From contig NZ_JAEUAV010000005.1 in NCBI RefSeq assembly GCF_019511605.1, forward strand, positions 186,001 to 250,000: a stretch of DNA of 64,000 bases. Direction: 5' to 3'. Below the pieces are notes generated by a model, which worked only from the letters and a program-made list of their open reading frames with translations, was not told the origin of the DNA and searched no databases. This DNA comes from Paraburkholderia phenoliruptrix. GTDB lineage: Bacteria > Pseudomonadota > Gammaproteobacteria > Burkholderiales > Burkholderiaceae. This document shows, one piece after another, positions 9,150 through 18,685 of this stretch. The position numbers and the translations under genes are program-made. The stretch's first letter is position 1. Each line of letters opens with the position of its first letter.

Positions 9150-10088
9150 TTATTGCGGCGGCAAATACTTCAGTGGGTCGACAGGTTTACCCTGCCGGCG
9201 AACTTCGAAATGCAACATGACGCGGTCTGAATCGCTGTTGCCCATCTCGGCGATTTTCTGCCCCTTCGTCACCGCGTCCCCCTCTTTTACCATCAAAGCG
9301 CGGTTGTGTGCATACGCGGTGAGATAAGTTGCGTCATGCTTGATGATAATGAGATTGCCGTAGCCACGCAGCCCATTTCCGGCATAAACCACGCGGCCGT
9401 CTGCCGAAGCCTTGACTGCCTCGCCCGCCGAACCGCCAATATTCACGCCTTTGTTTGTCGAATCGTTAAACGTGCCGAGCAGCGGTCCGCGCACGGGCCA
9501 GGAGAAGTTCGTATTGCCAGATGCGCCGGCATTCGAATCGCTCGCGCCAGCAGCAGCCGACGGCGGCGTGAGTGCGGCGCTGTTCGTGCTCGAGCCGTAG
9601 ATCGGGGGCGCCGCGACGCCGGCTGCGGCACCCGTTGCCGGCGCGCTGCCGTTGAGCGGCGCCGATTGCACTGCGCCATTGCTGCCGATCGGCGCGGTCG
9701 CCACCCCAGGCGTCAACGCGGCGGTGTTAGCGCCCGGGGGCACCACGCGCAGCAATTGATCGACCTCGATCTGATTCGGGTTGGTGAGATTGTTCCACGC
9801 GGAAATGTCGCGGTAGTTCTGGCCGTTCTCCAGCGCGATCCGATACAGCGTGTCGCCCGGCTTCACGCGATAGTAGCCAGGCGGCGGCGGGCCGAGCGGC
9901 ACCGCCGGTTGCTGCGCGGCTTGCGTGCTGAGCACGTTGCCGCCGGAGCGGTCGACAACCGGCGCCTGGTCGAGCCGGGATGCACAAGCTGTCATCAACA
10001 GGGACAAGGCGAGCACGCACACGCTACGCTGGGTGACGGACAAGGGGACATTCAGGGTGGTTCTTTGCATCGCGCGCAACATACTCAT
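9150..10088 (-). CDS. nlpD: NlpD-type LysM/M23 lipoprotein (amidase activator)
   Basis: Outer-membrane lipoprotein that in E. coli activates the cell-separation amidase AmiC. The signal peptide ends in LLMTAC (lipobox). A LysM domain (YYRVKPGDTLYRIALENG) lies near residues 75-120, a Ser/Ala/Gly-rich linker follows, and an M23/LytM domain closes the protein. The HxxxD zinc motif is replaced (GVNIGGSAG), so it should be catalytically dead, as expected of an NlpD-type activator. I use ATG 10088; a TTG at 10097 overlaps the pcm stop and has a closer ribosome site (GGAG), so it cannot be excluded. Confidence 0.92.
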   Translation of the reverse strand: MSMLRAMQRTTLNVPLSVTQRSVCVLALSLLMTACASRLDQAPVVDRSGGNVLSTQAAQQPAVPLGPPPPGYYRVKPGDTLYRIALENGQNYRDISAWNNLTNPNQIEVDQLLRVVPPGANTAALTPGVATAPIGSNGAVQSAPLNGSAPATGAAAGVAAPPIYGSSTNSAALTPPSAAAGASDSNAGASGNTNFSWPVRGPLLGTFNDSTNKGVNIGGSAGEAVKASADGRVVYAGNGLRGYGNLIIIKHDATYLTAYAHNRALMVKEGDAVTKGQKIAEMGNSDSDRVMLHFEVRRQGKPVDPLKYLPPQ

Positions 10089-10093
10089 CGGTG

Positions 10094-11197
10094 TCAAATC
10101 ACTCCGGATTTTAAGGGTACAAAGAAAACGCGATCAAGCTGCGACTCGCGCCACTGCGCCGGCCCGAGACGCTCGACGAGCGTCAGCACCTGGCTTTGCC
10201 CTTCCTGCGAGCCGACCGGCGCGATCAGACGGCCGCCGATCGCGAGTTGTTCAAGTAACGCCTGCGGTACGTCGAGACCCGCCGCCGCGATCAGGATTGC
10301 GTCGAAAGGCGCCGCCGAAGGCAGCCCCAGACGTCCGTCGCCGTAGTGCAGCCGGATGTTCGGAATTCGCAGCGGACGCAAGTTTGTCTTCGCGCGCTCG
10401 GACAACGGCTTGATGCGCTCGATCGAATACACCTCGCGCGCGACCTGGCTCAGCACCGCCGCCTGATAACCGCAACCCGTACCGATTTCGAGCACGTTGT
10501 TCAGCGCACGGCCGGCCGCGGCGAGCTCGATCATGCGCGCGACCACCGACGGCTTCGAGATCGTCTGGTGATGTCCGATCGGCAGCGCGGCATCCTCATA
10601 GGCCTGAACCGCGAGCCCAGGGTCGACGAACATATGACGCGGCACCACGGACATCGCGCTCAACACGCGCTGATCGGTCACGCCGTTCGCACGCAGGCGT
10701 TCGACCATGCGCTCGCGAACCCGTTCCGAGGTCAATGCCATTGCGCCGTTCAATGCGACGTTCGGCGCACTGCCGCGCTCATTCGGACGAGCGGGCGCGG
10801 ACTTCGCCGGCAAAGAAGCCGGCGTGGCCGGCTTGCCGGCCGTTCGCGCGGGCGACGCTGCCGCGGCAGTCGCCGGCATAGGGCGCGCCACGTTGGCCTT
10901 CTGCTGGACCGGCCGAGCCGGTGTTTTTGCCACGGGCGCGGGAGCGGCGAGCGGCCTGGGCGGCGTCAATACTGCTGCCTTGGCTGCGACGGGCCCGAGC
11001 GCTTTGCCCTGCTTCGGCTGCGCCTTGCCTGCCGCACCTGCTTGCGGGTTCTTTGCCGGCTGCTGCCGCGCATTGAGCGCGGCACTCGCGGCAAGCGCCG
11101 CCGCGCGCACTTCTCCGGGACGGCCTTCGGGCCGGCGCGGCTCGCGCACCAGGTCCTCGAGACCCAGCGGGAAGCGCTTCGCGCGCTCGTTCGTCAT
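10094..11197 (-). CDS. pcm: Protein-L-isoaspartate O-methyltransferase with Ala/Pro-rich N-terminal extension
   Basis: Repairs isomerised Asp/Asn residues by methylating L-isoaspartate with SAM. The catalytic domain is the C-terminal 210 residues, with [19 protein letters not shown] (SAM binding), [13 protein letters not shown] and the loop [17 protein letters not shown]. The first 150 residues are a low-complexity Ala/Pro/Lys segment absent from E. coli Pcm (208 residues), giving 367 in total. The ATG at 11197 overlaps the surE stop by 4 bases. Without the extension the catalytic part could begin near [16 protein letters not shown], but coupling favours the long form. Confidence 0.92.
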   Translation of the reverse strand: MTNERAKRFPLGLEDLVREPRRPEGRPGEVRAAALAASAALNARQQPAKNPQAGAAGKAQPKQGKALGPVAAKAAVLTPPRPLAAPAPVAKTPARPVQQKANVARPMPATAAAASPARTAGKPATPASLPAKSAPARPNERGSAPNVALNGAMALTSERVRERMVERLRANGVTDQRVLSAMSVVPRHMFVDPGLAVQAYEDAALPIGHHQTISKPSVVARMIELAAAGRALNNVLEIGTGCGYQAAVLSQVAREVYSIERIKPLSERAKTNLRPLRIPNIRLHYGDGRLGLPSAAPFDAILIAAAGLDVPQALLEQLAIGGRLIAPVGSQEGQSQVLTLVERLGPAQWRESQLDRVFFVPLKSGVI

Positions 11198-11952
11198 GAA
11201 GCGCCGCTGCCCGCGCGGGCCCAGTCGTGTGCTGCCGGCAGCATCTGCGTGTGGGTCAGATCGAGTTGCAGCGGCGTGATGGACACGTGGCCGTTCGCGA
11301 CTGCGTGGAAATCGGTGCCTTCGCTCGCATCGCGCGCGCTGCCCGAGGGGCCGATCCAGTAGATCGGCTCGCCGCGCGGATTGGTCTGGCGGATCACCGG
11401 CTGCGACGGATGCCGCTTACCAAGACGCGTGACGCGCCAGCCGCGCAACTGCTCGTATGGCAGGTTCGGGATATTGACGTTCAGAAGCGGATGCCCCGGC
11501 AGCGGATGCGCGAGGTAATGCGCGACGATCTCCGCGGCAACGCGCACCGCGTCTTCGAGATGAACCCAGTCCTTGTCGACGAGCGAAAACGCGATAGCCG
11601 GAACGCCGAACATGATGCCTTCGGTAGCCGCCGCGACGGTGCCCGAATAGAGCGTGTCCTCGCCCATGTTCTGGCCGTTGTTGATACCCGAGACGACGAG
11701 GTCGGGCGTGTGGTCGAGCATGCCCGTAAGCGCGATGTGGACCGAGTCGGTCGGCGTGCCGTTCACGTAGTAAAAGCCGCTTGCCGAGCGCAGGACCGAC
11801 AGCGGCCGCGACAGCGTCAGGGAATTGGACGCGCCGCTGCAATTCTGTTCGGGCGCCATCACGGTCACGTCGGCGAGCGGCTTGAGCGCTTCGTAAAGCG
11901 CGGCAAGGCCGGGCGCCAGATAACCGTCGTCGTTGCTGAGTAGGATTCGCAT
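11194..11952 (-). CDS. surE: 5'-nucleotidase SurE
   Basis: Metal-dependent nucleoside monophosphatase of the SurE family, 252 residues. The N-terminal metal motif [16 protein letters not shown] is intact and fixes the start at the ATG at 11952. Other signatures are [41 protein letters not shown] and the Asp-rich [10 protein letters not shown] loop. It is the first gene of surE-pcm-nlpD-rpoS. There is no Shine-Dalgarno sequence; instead a TACAAT hexamer lies exactly 6 bases before the ATG, so transcription may begin at the start codon. Confidence 0.95.
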   Translation of the reverse strand: MRILLSNDDGYLAPGLAALYEALKPLADVTVMAPEQNCSGASNSLTLSRPLSVLRSASGFYYVNGTPTDSVHIALTGMLDHTPDLVVSGINNGQNMGEDTLYSGTVAAATEGIMFGVPAIAFSLVDKDWVHLEDAVRVAAEIVAHYLAHPLPGHPLLNVNIPNLPYEQLRGWRVTRLGKRHPSQPVIRQTNPRGEPIYWIGPSGSARDASEGTDFHAVANGHVSITPLQLDLTHTQMLPAAHDWARAGSGAS

Positions 11953-11958
11953 CCGGCG

Positions 11959-11964
11959 ATTGTA
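11959..11964 (-). promoter_or_regulatory. Candidate -10 element (TACAAT) for a leaderless surE mRNA
   Basis: TACAAT on the minus strand (11964-11959) is separated from the surE ATG by the 6 bases CGCCGG. With usual promoter geometry the transcript would start at the A of the ATG. The -35 region is weak. Confidence 0.5.
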
Positions 11965-12107
11965 ACCGAGGAAACAAGGCGCGCGAACGACACGGCAAGC
12001 GCGGCGCGCCGCGTGTGGCAAGCGCGTGCGCCGAAGCCGCGCGGCGTGTGGTCGTGCGCATGCTTTACACTCGAAGCCATTGCGAACCCTCAGTGAATGG
12101 AGACACG

Positions 12108-13082
12108 ATGCGCGCGATTCGCTGCAATCAATACGGACCGCCTGAGAGCCTCACCGTCGAAGATCTGCCCGATCTCGCGCCGCCGCCGGGGCACGTCGTG
12201 ATCGACGTGAAGGCCGCCTCTGTCAACTTTCCCGACGTGCTGATCATCGAGAATAAATACCAGTTCAAACCGCCGCTACCCTTCACGCCCGGCTCCGAGG
12301 TCGCCGGCATCGTGCGGGAGGTCGGCGCGGGGGTCACGCAGTTTGCGCCCGGTTCGCGCGTGGTCGCGTTCACGGGTTCCGGCGGTTTCGCGCAGCAGGC
12401 GCTCGCGGGCGAGTCGGCGTGCGTGCCGCTCGCGGACGGCGTCGACCTCGAACTGGCGGCGGCGTTCACGCTCGCGTACGGCACGGCGCATCACGCCGTG
12501 GTTGATCGCGGCGCGCTGCAACCCGGCGAGACGATGCTCGTACTGGGCGCGGCGGGCGGCGTCGGTCTCGCGGCGGTGGAAATCGGCAAGGCGCTCGGCG
12601 CGCGCGTGATCGCGGCCGCGTCGAGCGATGAAAAGCTCGCCGTGTGCGTCGAGCATGGCGCCGACGCGACCATCAACTACAGCAGCGAAGATCTGCGCGA
12701 GCGCATCAAGGCGCTCACCGACGGCCAGGGCCCGGACGTGATCTATGATCCGGTTGGCGGCGTCTACTCGGAGCCGGCGTTTCGCAGCATCGGCTGGCGC
12801 GGGCGCTATCTGGTGGTCGGTTTTGCCAACGGCGAAATTCCGAAGCTGCCGCTTAACCTGACACTGCTCAAAGGCGCAAGCGTGGTCGGCGTGTTCTGGG
12901 GAGACTTTGCGCGGCGCGAGCCAGAGCGCAATTACGCGGCGTTCGCGCAGATGGTCGGCTGGATCGGCGAAGGCAAGCTCAAGCCGTATGTGTCCGCGCG
13001 CTATCCGCTCGACGAAACGCCGCGCGCGCTGCGCGACATGGCCGAGCGGCGCGTGATCGGCAAGGTGGTGATCACGCCGTAG
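12108..13082 (+). CDS. NADPH:quinone oxidoreductase family protein (zinc-independent MDR superfamily)
   Basis: A 324-residue medium-chain dehydrogenase/reductase of the quinone oxidoreductase type. The N-terminal GroES-like domain has [20 protein letters not shown] and the PGSEVAGIV motif. The Rossmann domain has [20 protein letters not shown] near residue 145. No structural zinc Cys cluster is seen, as expected of the QOR branch. The start ATG at 12108 has GGAGA 5-6 bases upstream. It is divergent from surE, with a TACACT -10-like hexamer at 12066-12071. The electron acceptor cannot be told from sequence. Confidence 0.88.
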   Translation: MRAIRCNQYGPPESLTVEDLPDLAPPPGHVVIDVKAASVNFPDVLIIENKYQFKPPLPFTPGSEVAGIVREVGAGVTQFAPGSRVVAFTGSGGFAQQALAGESACVPLADGVDLELAAAFTLAYGTAHHAVVDRGALQPGETMLVLGAAGGVGLAAVEIGKALGARVIAAASSDEKLAVCVEHGADATINYSSEDLRERIKALTDGQGPDVIYDPVGGVYSEPAFRSIGWRGRYLVVGFANGEIPKLPLNLTLLKGASVVGVFWGDFARREPERNYAAFAQMVGWIGEGKLKPYVSARYPLDETPRALRDMAERRVIGKVVITP

Positions 13083-13210
13083 CCTGAAGTGCGGCCGCGG
13101 CGGGCTGCGGGACGGCGAGCCTTCAATGCGCGCCCTGCTTCAAGCGAAGACAGCGTGTGGCTCGCGCAAACCACACGCTGCTTCATAGGCGCTCCAGGCG
13201 CTCGCGGCGG

Positions 13211-14035
13211 CTACAGTTTTTCGGTGTCGCTGGTCTTCGGCTGCCACTTCATCAGGTGCCGCTCGCCCATCCCGACAAGCGCGTCGAGAATCAGCGCGAA
13301 TGCGGTCAGCACCAGAATACCGGCGAACACGGTATTGATATCGAAGGTGCCCTCCGCCTGCAGAATCAGATAGCCGACGCCGCGCGCAGAGCCGAGATAC
13401 TCCCCGACCACCGAGCCCACGAACGCAAGACCCACCGACGTGTGCAAGCTCGAGAACACCCAGCTCATCGCGCTCGGCAGATAGACGTGGCGCAGCAGTT
13501 GCTTGCCGTTCGCGCCGAGCATGCGCGCATTCGCAAGCACGACCGGGCTCACTTCCTTCACGCCCTGGTAGACGTTGAAGAACACGATGAAGAACACCAG
13601 CGTCACGCCCAGCGCGACCTTGGACCAGATGCCGAGGCCGAACCACACGCCGAAGATCGGTGCGAGAATCACGCGCGGCATTGAGTTCGCGGCCTTGATG
13701 TACGGATCGAACAGCGCGCTAGCAAGCGGCGACAGCGCAAGCCACAAGCCCACGCCGAGTCCTATTGCGGTGCCGAACGCAAATGCGAGCACGGTCTCCA
13801 GCAGCGTGATCCACAGGTGCAGATAAATCTCGCCGCTCGTGAACCATTCCCAGATGCGCAGCAAAACCTTCTGTGGTTCGCCGAAGAAGAAAGCCGCCTT
13901 GTTCGGATCGTCGAAATAGAACGCAGGCAAGAGCGTCGGACTCGTCAGCACGTACCAGAGCACGAAGCACAGCACCAGCAGCAACCATTGCCAGATCACC
14001 AGATTCGCCCGGTTCGGGCGCAACGTCTTCCACAT
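13211..14035 (-). CDS. ABC transporter permease, nitrate/sulfonate/taurine (SsuC-like) family
   Basis: Inner-membrane permease of 274 residues with about six hydrophobic segments. The cytoplasmic coupling loop that contacts the ATPase is seen as the EAA-like stretch ARMLGANGKQLLRHVYLPSA near residues 170-190. It is the last gene of a CoA-transferase, binding protein, ATPase, permease series, 66 bases after the ATPase. The family imports small organic or sulfonated compounds, but the substrate cannot be deduced here. Confidence 0.88.
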   Translation of the reverse strand: MWKTLRPNRANLVIWQWLLLVLCFVLWYVLTSPTLLPAFYFDDPNKAAFFFGEPQKVLLRIWEWFTSGEIYLHLWITLLETVLAFAFGTAIGLGVGLWLALSPLASALFDPYIKAANSMPRVILAPIFGVWFGLGIWSKVALGVTLVFFIVFFNVYQGVKEVSPVVLANARMLGANGKQLLRHVYLPSAMSWVFSSLHTSVGLAFVGSVVGEYLGSARGVGYLILQAEGTFDINTVFAGILVLTAFALILDALVGMGERHLMKWQPKTSDTEKL

Positions 14036-14101
14036 GACTCGATTTGCCTCGGTTTGCCTTACACGATGGATGGACCTGAAACGCGCTGCATCCGCGCACC
14101 G

Positions 14102-14914
14102 TCACACGGCTGTCAACTGCTGCTGGTAGCCCTTTAGCACCTCGTCGCGCAGCACGCTCCAGATCTGCGCGTGCAGCTCGACAAAGCGCGGATGCGAGCG
14201 GATTTCGGCGACGTCGCGCGGGCGCGGCAGATCGATCGTGAATTCACCGATGGGATGCGTGCCCGGCCCCGCCGACAGCACCACGACGCGGTCGGACATG
14301 GCAATCGCCTCGTCCAGATCGTGAGTGATGAAGAGCACCGCCTTGCGCTTTGCGGCCCACAGGTCGAGTAGCTCGTTTTCCATCAGCTGGCGCGTCTGGA
14401 TGTCGAGCGCGGAAAACGGTTCATCCATCAGGATGATGTCCGGGTCCAGGATCAGCGTCTGCGCCATCGCAACGCGCTTGCGCATGCCGCCCGACAACTG
14501 ATGCGGATAGCGGTCGCCGAAACCGCCGAGGCCCACGCGCTTGAGCCACTCCTCGCCCTTCGTGCGCGCCTGCTGCTGGGGCATGCCGTGAAACGCAAGG
14601 CCGGCCGTCACGTTGTCGATGGCGGAGCGCCAGGGCATGAGCGCGTCCGCCTGGAACATATAGCCCGCGCGCCGGTTGATGCCCGCGAGCGGCTCGCCAA
14701 ACACGCTGACCGTGCCCGCCGACGGGGCGAGCAGGCCCGCGCCGACGTTCAGCAAGGTGGACTTGCCGCAACCGGTCGGCCCGACCACGGAGACGAACTC
14801 GCCCGGCGCGATCCGCAACGTGGTGTCCTTGACCGCTGTATAGCGCTGCGCGCGGTTCTCGCGCGCGGCGAAAGTGCAAGTGATGTTTTCGAGCGCCAGA
14901 GCTGCAACGGTCAT
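14102..14914 (-). CDS. ABC transporter ATP-binding protein, nitrate/sulfonate/taurine (SsuB/TauB-like) family
   Basis: ATPase subunit of the importer, 270 residues. Walker A is GPTGCGKSTLL, the signature is LSGGMRKRVAMAQ, Walker B is DIILMDEPFSALD, and the switch His is in VLFITHDLDEAI. The start at 14914 is set by MTVAALALENITCTF; the frame is open upstream, but that part overlaps the end of the binding-protein gene and looks unlike protein. It begins 49 bases after the binding-protein stop. Confidence 0.92.
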   Translation of the reverse strand: MTVAALALENITCTFAARENRAQRYTAVKDTTLRIAPGEFVSVVGPTGCGKSTLLNVGAGLLAPSAGTVSVFGEPLAGINRRAGYMFQADALMPWRSAIDNVTAGLAFHGMPQQQARTKGEEWLKRVGLGGFGDRYPHQLSGGMRKRVAMAQTLILDPDIILMDEPFSALDIQTRQLMENELLDLWAAKRKAVLFITHDLDEAIAMSDRVVVLSAGPGTHPIGEFTIDLPRPRDVAEIRSHPRFVELHAQIWSVLRDEVLKGYQQQLTAV

Positions 14915-14963
14915 CGTTCGACTCGCTTGATGGATCGGTTTCGGTGTGGATCGCGGCGTGCTT

Positions 14964-16001
14964 TCAGGCCTTGACGGTGGCAAGCGCCTTCTTCACGAAG
15001 TCGTTCGTCCAGGTCTTCGACACGTCGATCGGCTTGCCCTGCACCGTGGCGTCGAACGCCTGCAAGGTCTTCAGCGACGTGGCTGGGCCGTCGGCCGGCA
15101 TCAGACCGTCGGGCGACATGGCTTCCTTCACGTGCTGCCAGGCGTCCAGATAGACTGCGCGGTCGCCCAGCAGGTAGCTTTCCGGCACGGTGTTGATGAG
15201 TTCGGTGCCCGTTGCCGTCTGCAGCCATTTGAGCGCGCGCACCATGGCATTGGTAAGCGCCTGGGTGGTATTGGGGTTCTTCGTGATGAAGCTTTGCGAC
15301 GCATACAGGCACCCTGCCGGCATATCGCCGCCGAACACGCTGCGCGTATCCGCGAGCGTGCGCGTGTCCGAAACAATGCGAATGTCGCCGCTGCGCTCGA
15401 GCTTGGTCATTACCGGATCGAGGTTCGCAAGGGCGTCGATCTGTCCGGACTGCAATGCGGCAATCGCGCCGGCGCCCGCGCCCACGCCGATGAACGCCAC
15501 GTCCTTCGCGGTCAGTCCGCCCTTGGCCAGCACGAAGCTCGCCATGATCGAGGTGGACGACCCAGGGGCGGTCACGCCGATCTTCTTGCCCCGCAGGTCG
15601 GCGATCGACTTGTAATTGGGCATGGTCTTCTTCGACACCGCGAGCACGATTTGCGGCGCGCGTCCTTGCAGCACGAACTCGCGGAAAGACTGCCTTTGCG
15701 CCTGCAACAGCAGCGTATGTTCGAAGGCGCCGGACACGACATCCGCGCTGCCGCCCACCGCCGCCTTCAACGCCTGCGAGCCGCCCGCGAAGTCGGAGAT
15801 CTCGACTTCGAGTCCTTCGTCCTTGAAGAAATTGCGGCGCTCGGCAATGGTGAGCGGCAGATAGTAAAAGAGGTTCTTGCCGCCGACAGCAACGGCAACC
15901 TTGGTGGTTTCCAGCTTGCCCTGTGCGAACGCGAGCGGCGTGGCCGTCAGCGTGGCGCCCGCGAACGCGGCGGTAGCGGCGAGGAAGCTTCTGCGATGCA
16001 T
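14964..16001 (-). CDS. ABC transporter substrate-binding protein, NMT1/THI5-like
   Basis: Periplasmic solute-binding protein of 345 residues. The N-terminus MHRRSFLAATAAFAG is a signal peptide with a twin-arginine-like RRSFLA, and cleavage is expected after PLAFA. The mature part has the fold signatures YYLPLTIAERRNFFKDEGL, GGSADVVSGAFEHT, LRGKKIGVTAPGSSTS and LQSGQIDALANLDP seen in SsuA/TauA/ThiY-type proteins. A GGAGA ribosome site lies about 8 bases before the ATG at 16001. The ligand is unknown. Confidence 0.9.
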   Translation of the reverse strand: MHRRSFLAATAAFAGATLTATPLAFAQGKLETTKVAVAVGGKNLFYYLPLTIAERRNFFKDEGLEVEISDFAGGSQALKAAVGGSADVVSGAFEHTLLLQAQRQSFREFVLQGRAPQIVLAVSKKTMPNYKSIADLRGKKIGVTAPGSSTSIMASFVLAKGGLTAKDVAFIGVGAGAGAIAALQSGQIDALANLDPVMTKLERSGDIRIVSDTRTLADTRSVFGGDMPAGCLYASQSFITKNPNTTQALTNAMVRALKWLQTATGTELINTVPESYLLGDRAVYLDAWQHVKEAMSPDGLMPADGPATSLKTLQAFDATVQGKPIDVSKTWTNDFVKKALATVKA

Positions 16002-16111
16002 GTTCGTTGTCTCCGAGGCTCTTGCAATCTTTGCTGTTGCGATTCTATTTGTGGCCCGCAGCGGGCGTCTTGCGCGCATGCCCGCGGGTTTCTGCGGTGC
16101 TCTCGCGTGGC

Positions 16112-17437
16112 TCACACAATTTGTTGCGCATGCAACCTTGCGATGTGGTCTGCATCATAACCTAGCGATTGCAGGACTTCATCCGTATGTTCACCCAGTT
16201 CGGGACCGAGCCAGCGCGTCTCGCCTGGCGTTGCCGAGAGCTTCGGCGTGACCGCGGGCAACGTGATCTCACGGCCGTCCTGCCACTTGAAACGCTGGAT
16301 CATCTGACGCGCCATGTATTGCGGATCGGTGAACATGTCGGCCACGCTGTAGATGCGTCCGACCGGCACGTCGGCGGCATTGAGCACCGCGAGCGCTTCG
16401 TCGATCGTGCGCGTGGCCAGCCACGCGGCGATCGCCGAGTCGATTTCCTCGGTGCGCGGCACGCGGCCGTCGTTATGCGCGAGCGCGGCGTCGTTCGCGA
16501 GATCCTCCCGTTCGATGGCGAGCATCAGGCGCCTGAAGATGGGATCGCTATTGCCGCCGATCACGATGCTGCCGTCGCGGCACGGATAGGTGTTGGACGG
16601 CACGATGCCCGGCAGCGACGCGCCGGTGCGCTCGCGCACCATGCCGTACACGCCATATTCGGGCACTACGCTCTCCATCATGTTGAAGACGGCCTCGTAC
16701 AGCGCGACGTCGACAATCTGGCCTTTGCCGCCGTTCACCTGCTTGTGGTGCAGCGCCATCAGCGCGCCGATCACGCCATGCAGCGCCGCGATCGAGTCGC
16801 CGATCGAAATGCCGATGCGCGGCGGCGGCAGATCCGGGTAGCCGGTGATATGACGCAGACCGCCCATCGACTCAGCAATCGCGCCGAAGCCAGGACGGTC
16901 GCGATAGGGTCCGGTCTGGCCGTAGCCGGAGAGCCGCACCATCACGAGTCCGGGATTCTCCGCCGAGAGCACGTCGTAGCCGAGCCCGAGCTTTTCCAGT
17001 AGCCCAGGCCGGAAATTCTCGACGACGATGTCCGCTTCACGCGCGAGACGGCGCACGATCTCCTTGCCCTCTTCTGCCTTCAGATTGACCGTAACCGACT
17101 TCTTGTTGCGCGCCTGCACGGCCCACCAGAGCGACGTACCGCCTACTTCCGGATAGAGCTTGCGCCACTTGCGCAGCGGATCGCCGCCTTTCGGGTCTTC
17201 GATCTTGATGACCTCGGCGCCGAATTCGCCGAGAAAGCGGGCCGCGAACGGGCCGGCGATCAGCGTGCCAAGCTCCAACACTTTCACGCCGGCAAGCGGG
17301 CCAGGTGCGGTTGGGGGCGTGTTTCCGGAGGCGCTTCTGGACGCGTCTTTGGACGTGTCTTTGGAGGTGTTCAGGGACGCGTCCTCTGGCGGACTTTGTG
17401 GCGCCTCGTTCGCGCCCGGTTGGGAAGTTGCGCTCAT
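16112..17437 (-). CDS. Family III CoA-transferase (CaiB/BaiF)
   Basis: Moves CoA between acyl-CoA and a free carboxylic acid. A 441-residue protein whose fold signatures include GVKVLELGTLIAGPFAARFL, FGAEVIKIEDP, RNKKSVTVNLK, VVENFRPGLLEKLGLGYD and SGYGQTGPYRDRPGF. The candidate catalytic Asp lies in GISIGDSIAALHGV. The start ATG at 17437 has AGGAG just upstream. An N-terminal stretch of about 45 residues is Ser/Lys/Asp-rich with a repeated TSKD motif and is not part of the fold. Being 110 bases upstream of the importer on the same strand, it may activate the imported acid; that is inference. Confidence 0.9.
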   Translation of the reverse strand: MSATSQPGANEAPQSPPEDASLNTSKDTSKDASRSASGNTPPTAPGPLAGVKVLELGTLIAGPFAARFLGEFGAEVIKIEDPKGGDPLRKWRKLYPEVGGTSLWWAVQARNKKSVTVNLKAEEGKEIVRRLAREADIVVENFRPGLLEKLGLGYDVLSAENPGLVMVRLSGYGQTGPYRDRPGFGAIAESMGGLRHITGYPDLPPPRIGISIGDSIAALHGVIGALMALHHKQVNGGKGQIVDVALYEAVFNMMESVVPEYGVYGMVRERTGASLPGIVPSNTYPCRDGSIVIGGNSDPIFRRLMLAIEREDLANDAALAHNDGRVPRTEEIDSAIAAWLATRTIDEALAVLNAADVPVGRIYSVADMFTDPQYMARQMIQRFKWQDGREITLPAVTPKLSATPGETRWLGPELGEHTDEVLQSLGYDADHIARLHAQQIV

Positions 17438-17534
17438 AGTCTCCTTGTGTACGTTCTTGCAGCCGCGTTGCACTCGCGCACTGCTCACACCGGCCCCGCT
17501 CGACGCTGCGCGGACGCCGCCCGCGCGGGCGCGG

Positions 17535-18131
17535 CTACATCGAGCGGCGATCGAGCATCGCGCGGGCTATGGTGCCCGCATCGACGTACTCCAGTTCGCC
17601 GCCCACCGGCACGCCGCGGGCAAGGCGCGTGACGGACAGACCGCGCGCCTTGAGCGTTTGCCCGAGGTAATGCGCGGTGGCTTCGCCTTCGTTGGTGAAG
17701 TTGGTGGCCAGCACGACTTCCTTCACGACGCCGTCCGACGCGCGCTTCACCAGCCGGTCGAAATGTATCTCTTTGGGACCGATGCCGTCGAGTGGACTGA
17801 GCCGCCCCATCAGCACGAAATACAGACCGCGATAGGTCATGGTCTGCTCGAGCATGATCTGGTCGGCAGGCGTTTCGACGACGCATAGCAACGTCGGATC
17901 GCGCTCGGGGTCGAGGCACACCTCGCAGACCTGCGCTTCGGTGAAGGTATTGCACTTCTCGCAGTGCTGCAGATGCTCGGTCGCGAACAGCAACGCGCGG
18001 CCGAGCTTTTCGGCGCCGTCACGGTCGTGCTGCATCAGGTGATACGCCATGCGTTGCGCGGACTTCGGTCCGACTCCGGGCAGCGCGCGCAGCGCTTCGA
18101 CGAGCGCCGACAAGGCGGAAGGTTGTTTCAT
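17535..18131 (-). CDS. recR: Recombination mediator protein RecR
   Basis: Works with RecF/RecO to load RecA on gapped DNA. The product has 198 residues, the usual length. A helix-hairpin-helix lies at the N-terminus ([16 protein letters not shown]), a four-Cys zinc finger follows ([16 protein letters not shown]), and then a Toprim domain ([32 protein letters not shown]). The ATG at 18131 matches the family start but has no evident ribosome site. A 554-base repeat-rich spacer separates it from ybaB, unusual because the two are normally adjacent. Confidence 0.95.
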   Translation of the reverse strand: MKQPSALSALVEALRALPGVGPKSAQRMAYHLMQHDRDGAEKLGRALLFATEHLQHCEKCNTFTEAQVCEVCLDPERDPTLLCVVETPADQIMLEQTMTYRGLYFVLMGRLSPLDGIGPKEIHFDRLVKRASDGVVKEVVLATNFTNEGEATAHYLGQTLKARGLSVTRLARGVPVGGELEYVDAGTIARAMLDRRSM

Positions 18132-18685
18132 GCGAATCGGCGTCGAGGTGGGTGATGCCCGGGCATGTGGCTCGAGGTTTGGTTTGCTGTGGACCTGCTG
18201 CGGACTGGCTGCGGACCGCTCAGGCGGGTGGCGCCTCGCGCGCGTCAGTGCTTTGCCTGCGCTGCGCACGGAACGGCTCTTCAACAGTACGTGTCGCCAA
18301 ACGGACCGCGGGCAGTGCGAAACGCGCAGCGCGTCGCATCGATTAGCGCGGCCAGGTACGCAAAAAACGCGGCTGCGCTGGGACTGCGATCGAACTGCAT
18401 GCGGGCTGCAATTGAGCTACAAGCGGGTTGCGGGGAACTGCAATCAGACTGCAATCAGACCGCAATCAGGCTGCAACCCAGCCGCATTCGAGCTGCGCAA
18501 CGGACGCTCTCGGGCCACTCCGGGCAACCTTAGGCCACTTTGGGCAATCTCAGGCGCGGCTGGCTCGCGCGGCTCGTCCGGAACGCGAGCCGCGCGTTGG
18601 CCGGATGATCGTCGCACCTTGCGCGCGGCAAACGCAACGCTTTCAGTCGTGCCGCGCCCGCCCGCTATCCGCTATGGCGCGGCGC
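18132..18685. other. Repeat-rich spacer between ybaB and recR
   Basis: This is a 554-base non-coding gap in an operon that is usually tight. Its central part (18373-18551) is a degenerate 10-11 bp periodic array described separately. The remainder shows no gene or terminator that I can support. Confidence 0.7.
18373..18551. repeat. Degenerate 11-bp (then 10-bp) phased repeat array
   Basis: About twelve consecutive units run from 18373 to 18503, nearly all 11 bp and beginning CTGC or CCGC; two adjacent ones (18438-18459) are identical copies of CTGCAATCAGA. After a short gap, four 10-bp units follow (18512-18551), alternating GGGCCACTCC-like and GGGCAACCTT-like. An 11-bp period is not a multiple of three, so the array is not coding. 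Confidence 0.85.

Noticed and set aside
18165..18533. Possible small genes in the ybaB-recR spacer
   Set aside because: The region is an 11-bp periodic array, so any long frame arises by chance; no ribosome site or domain.
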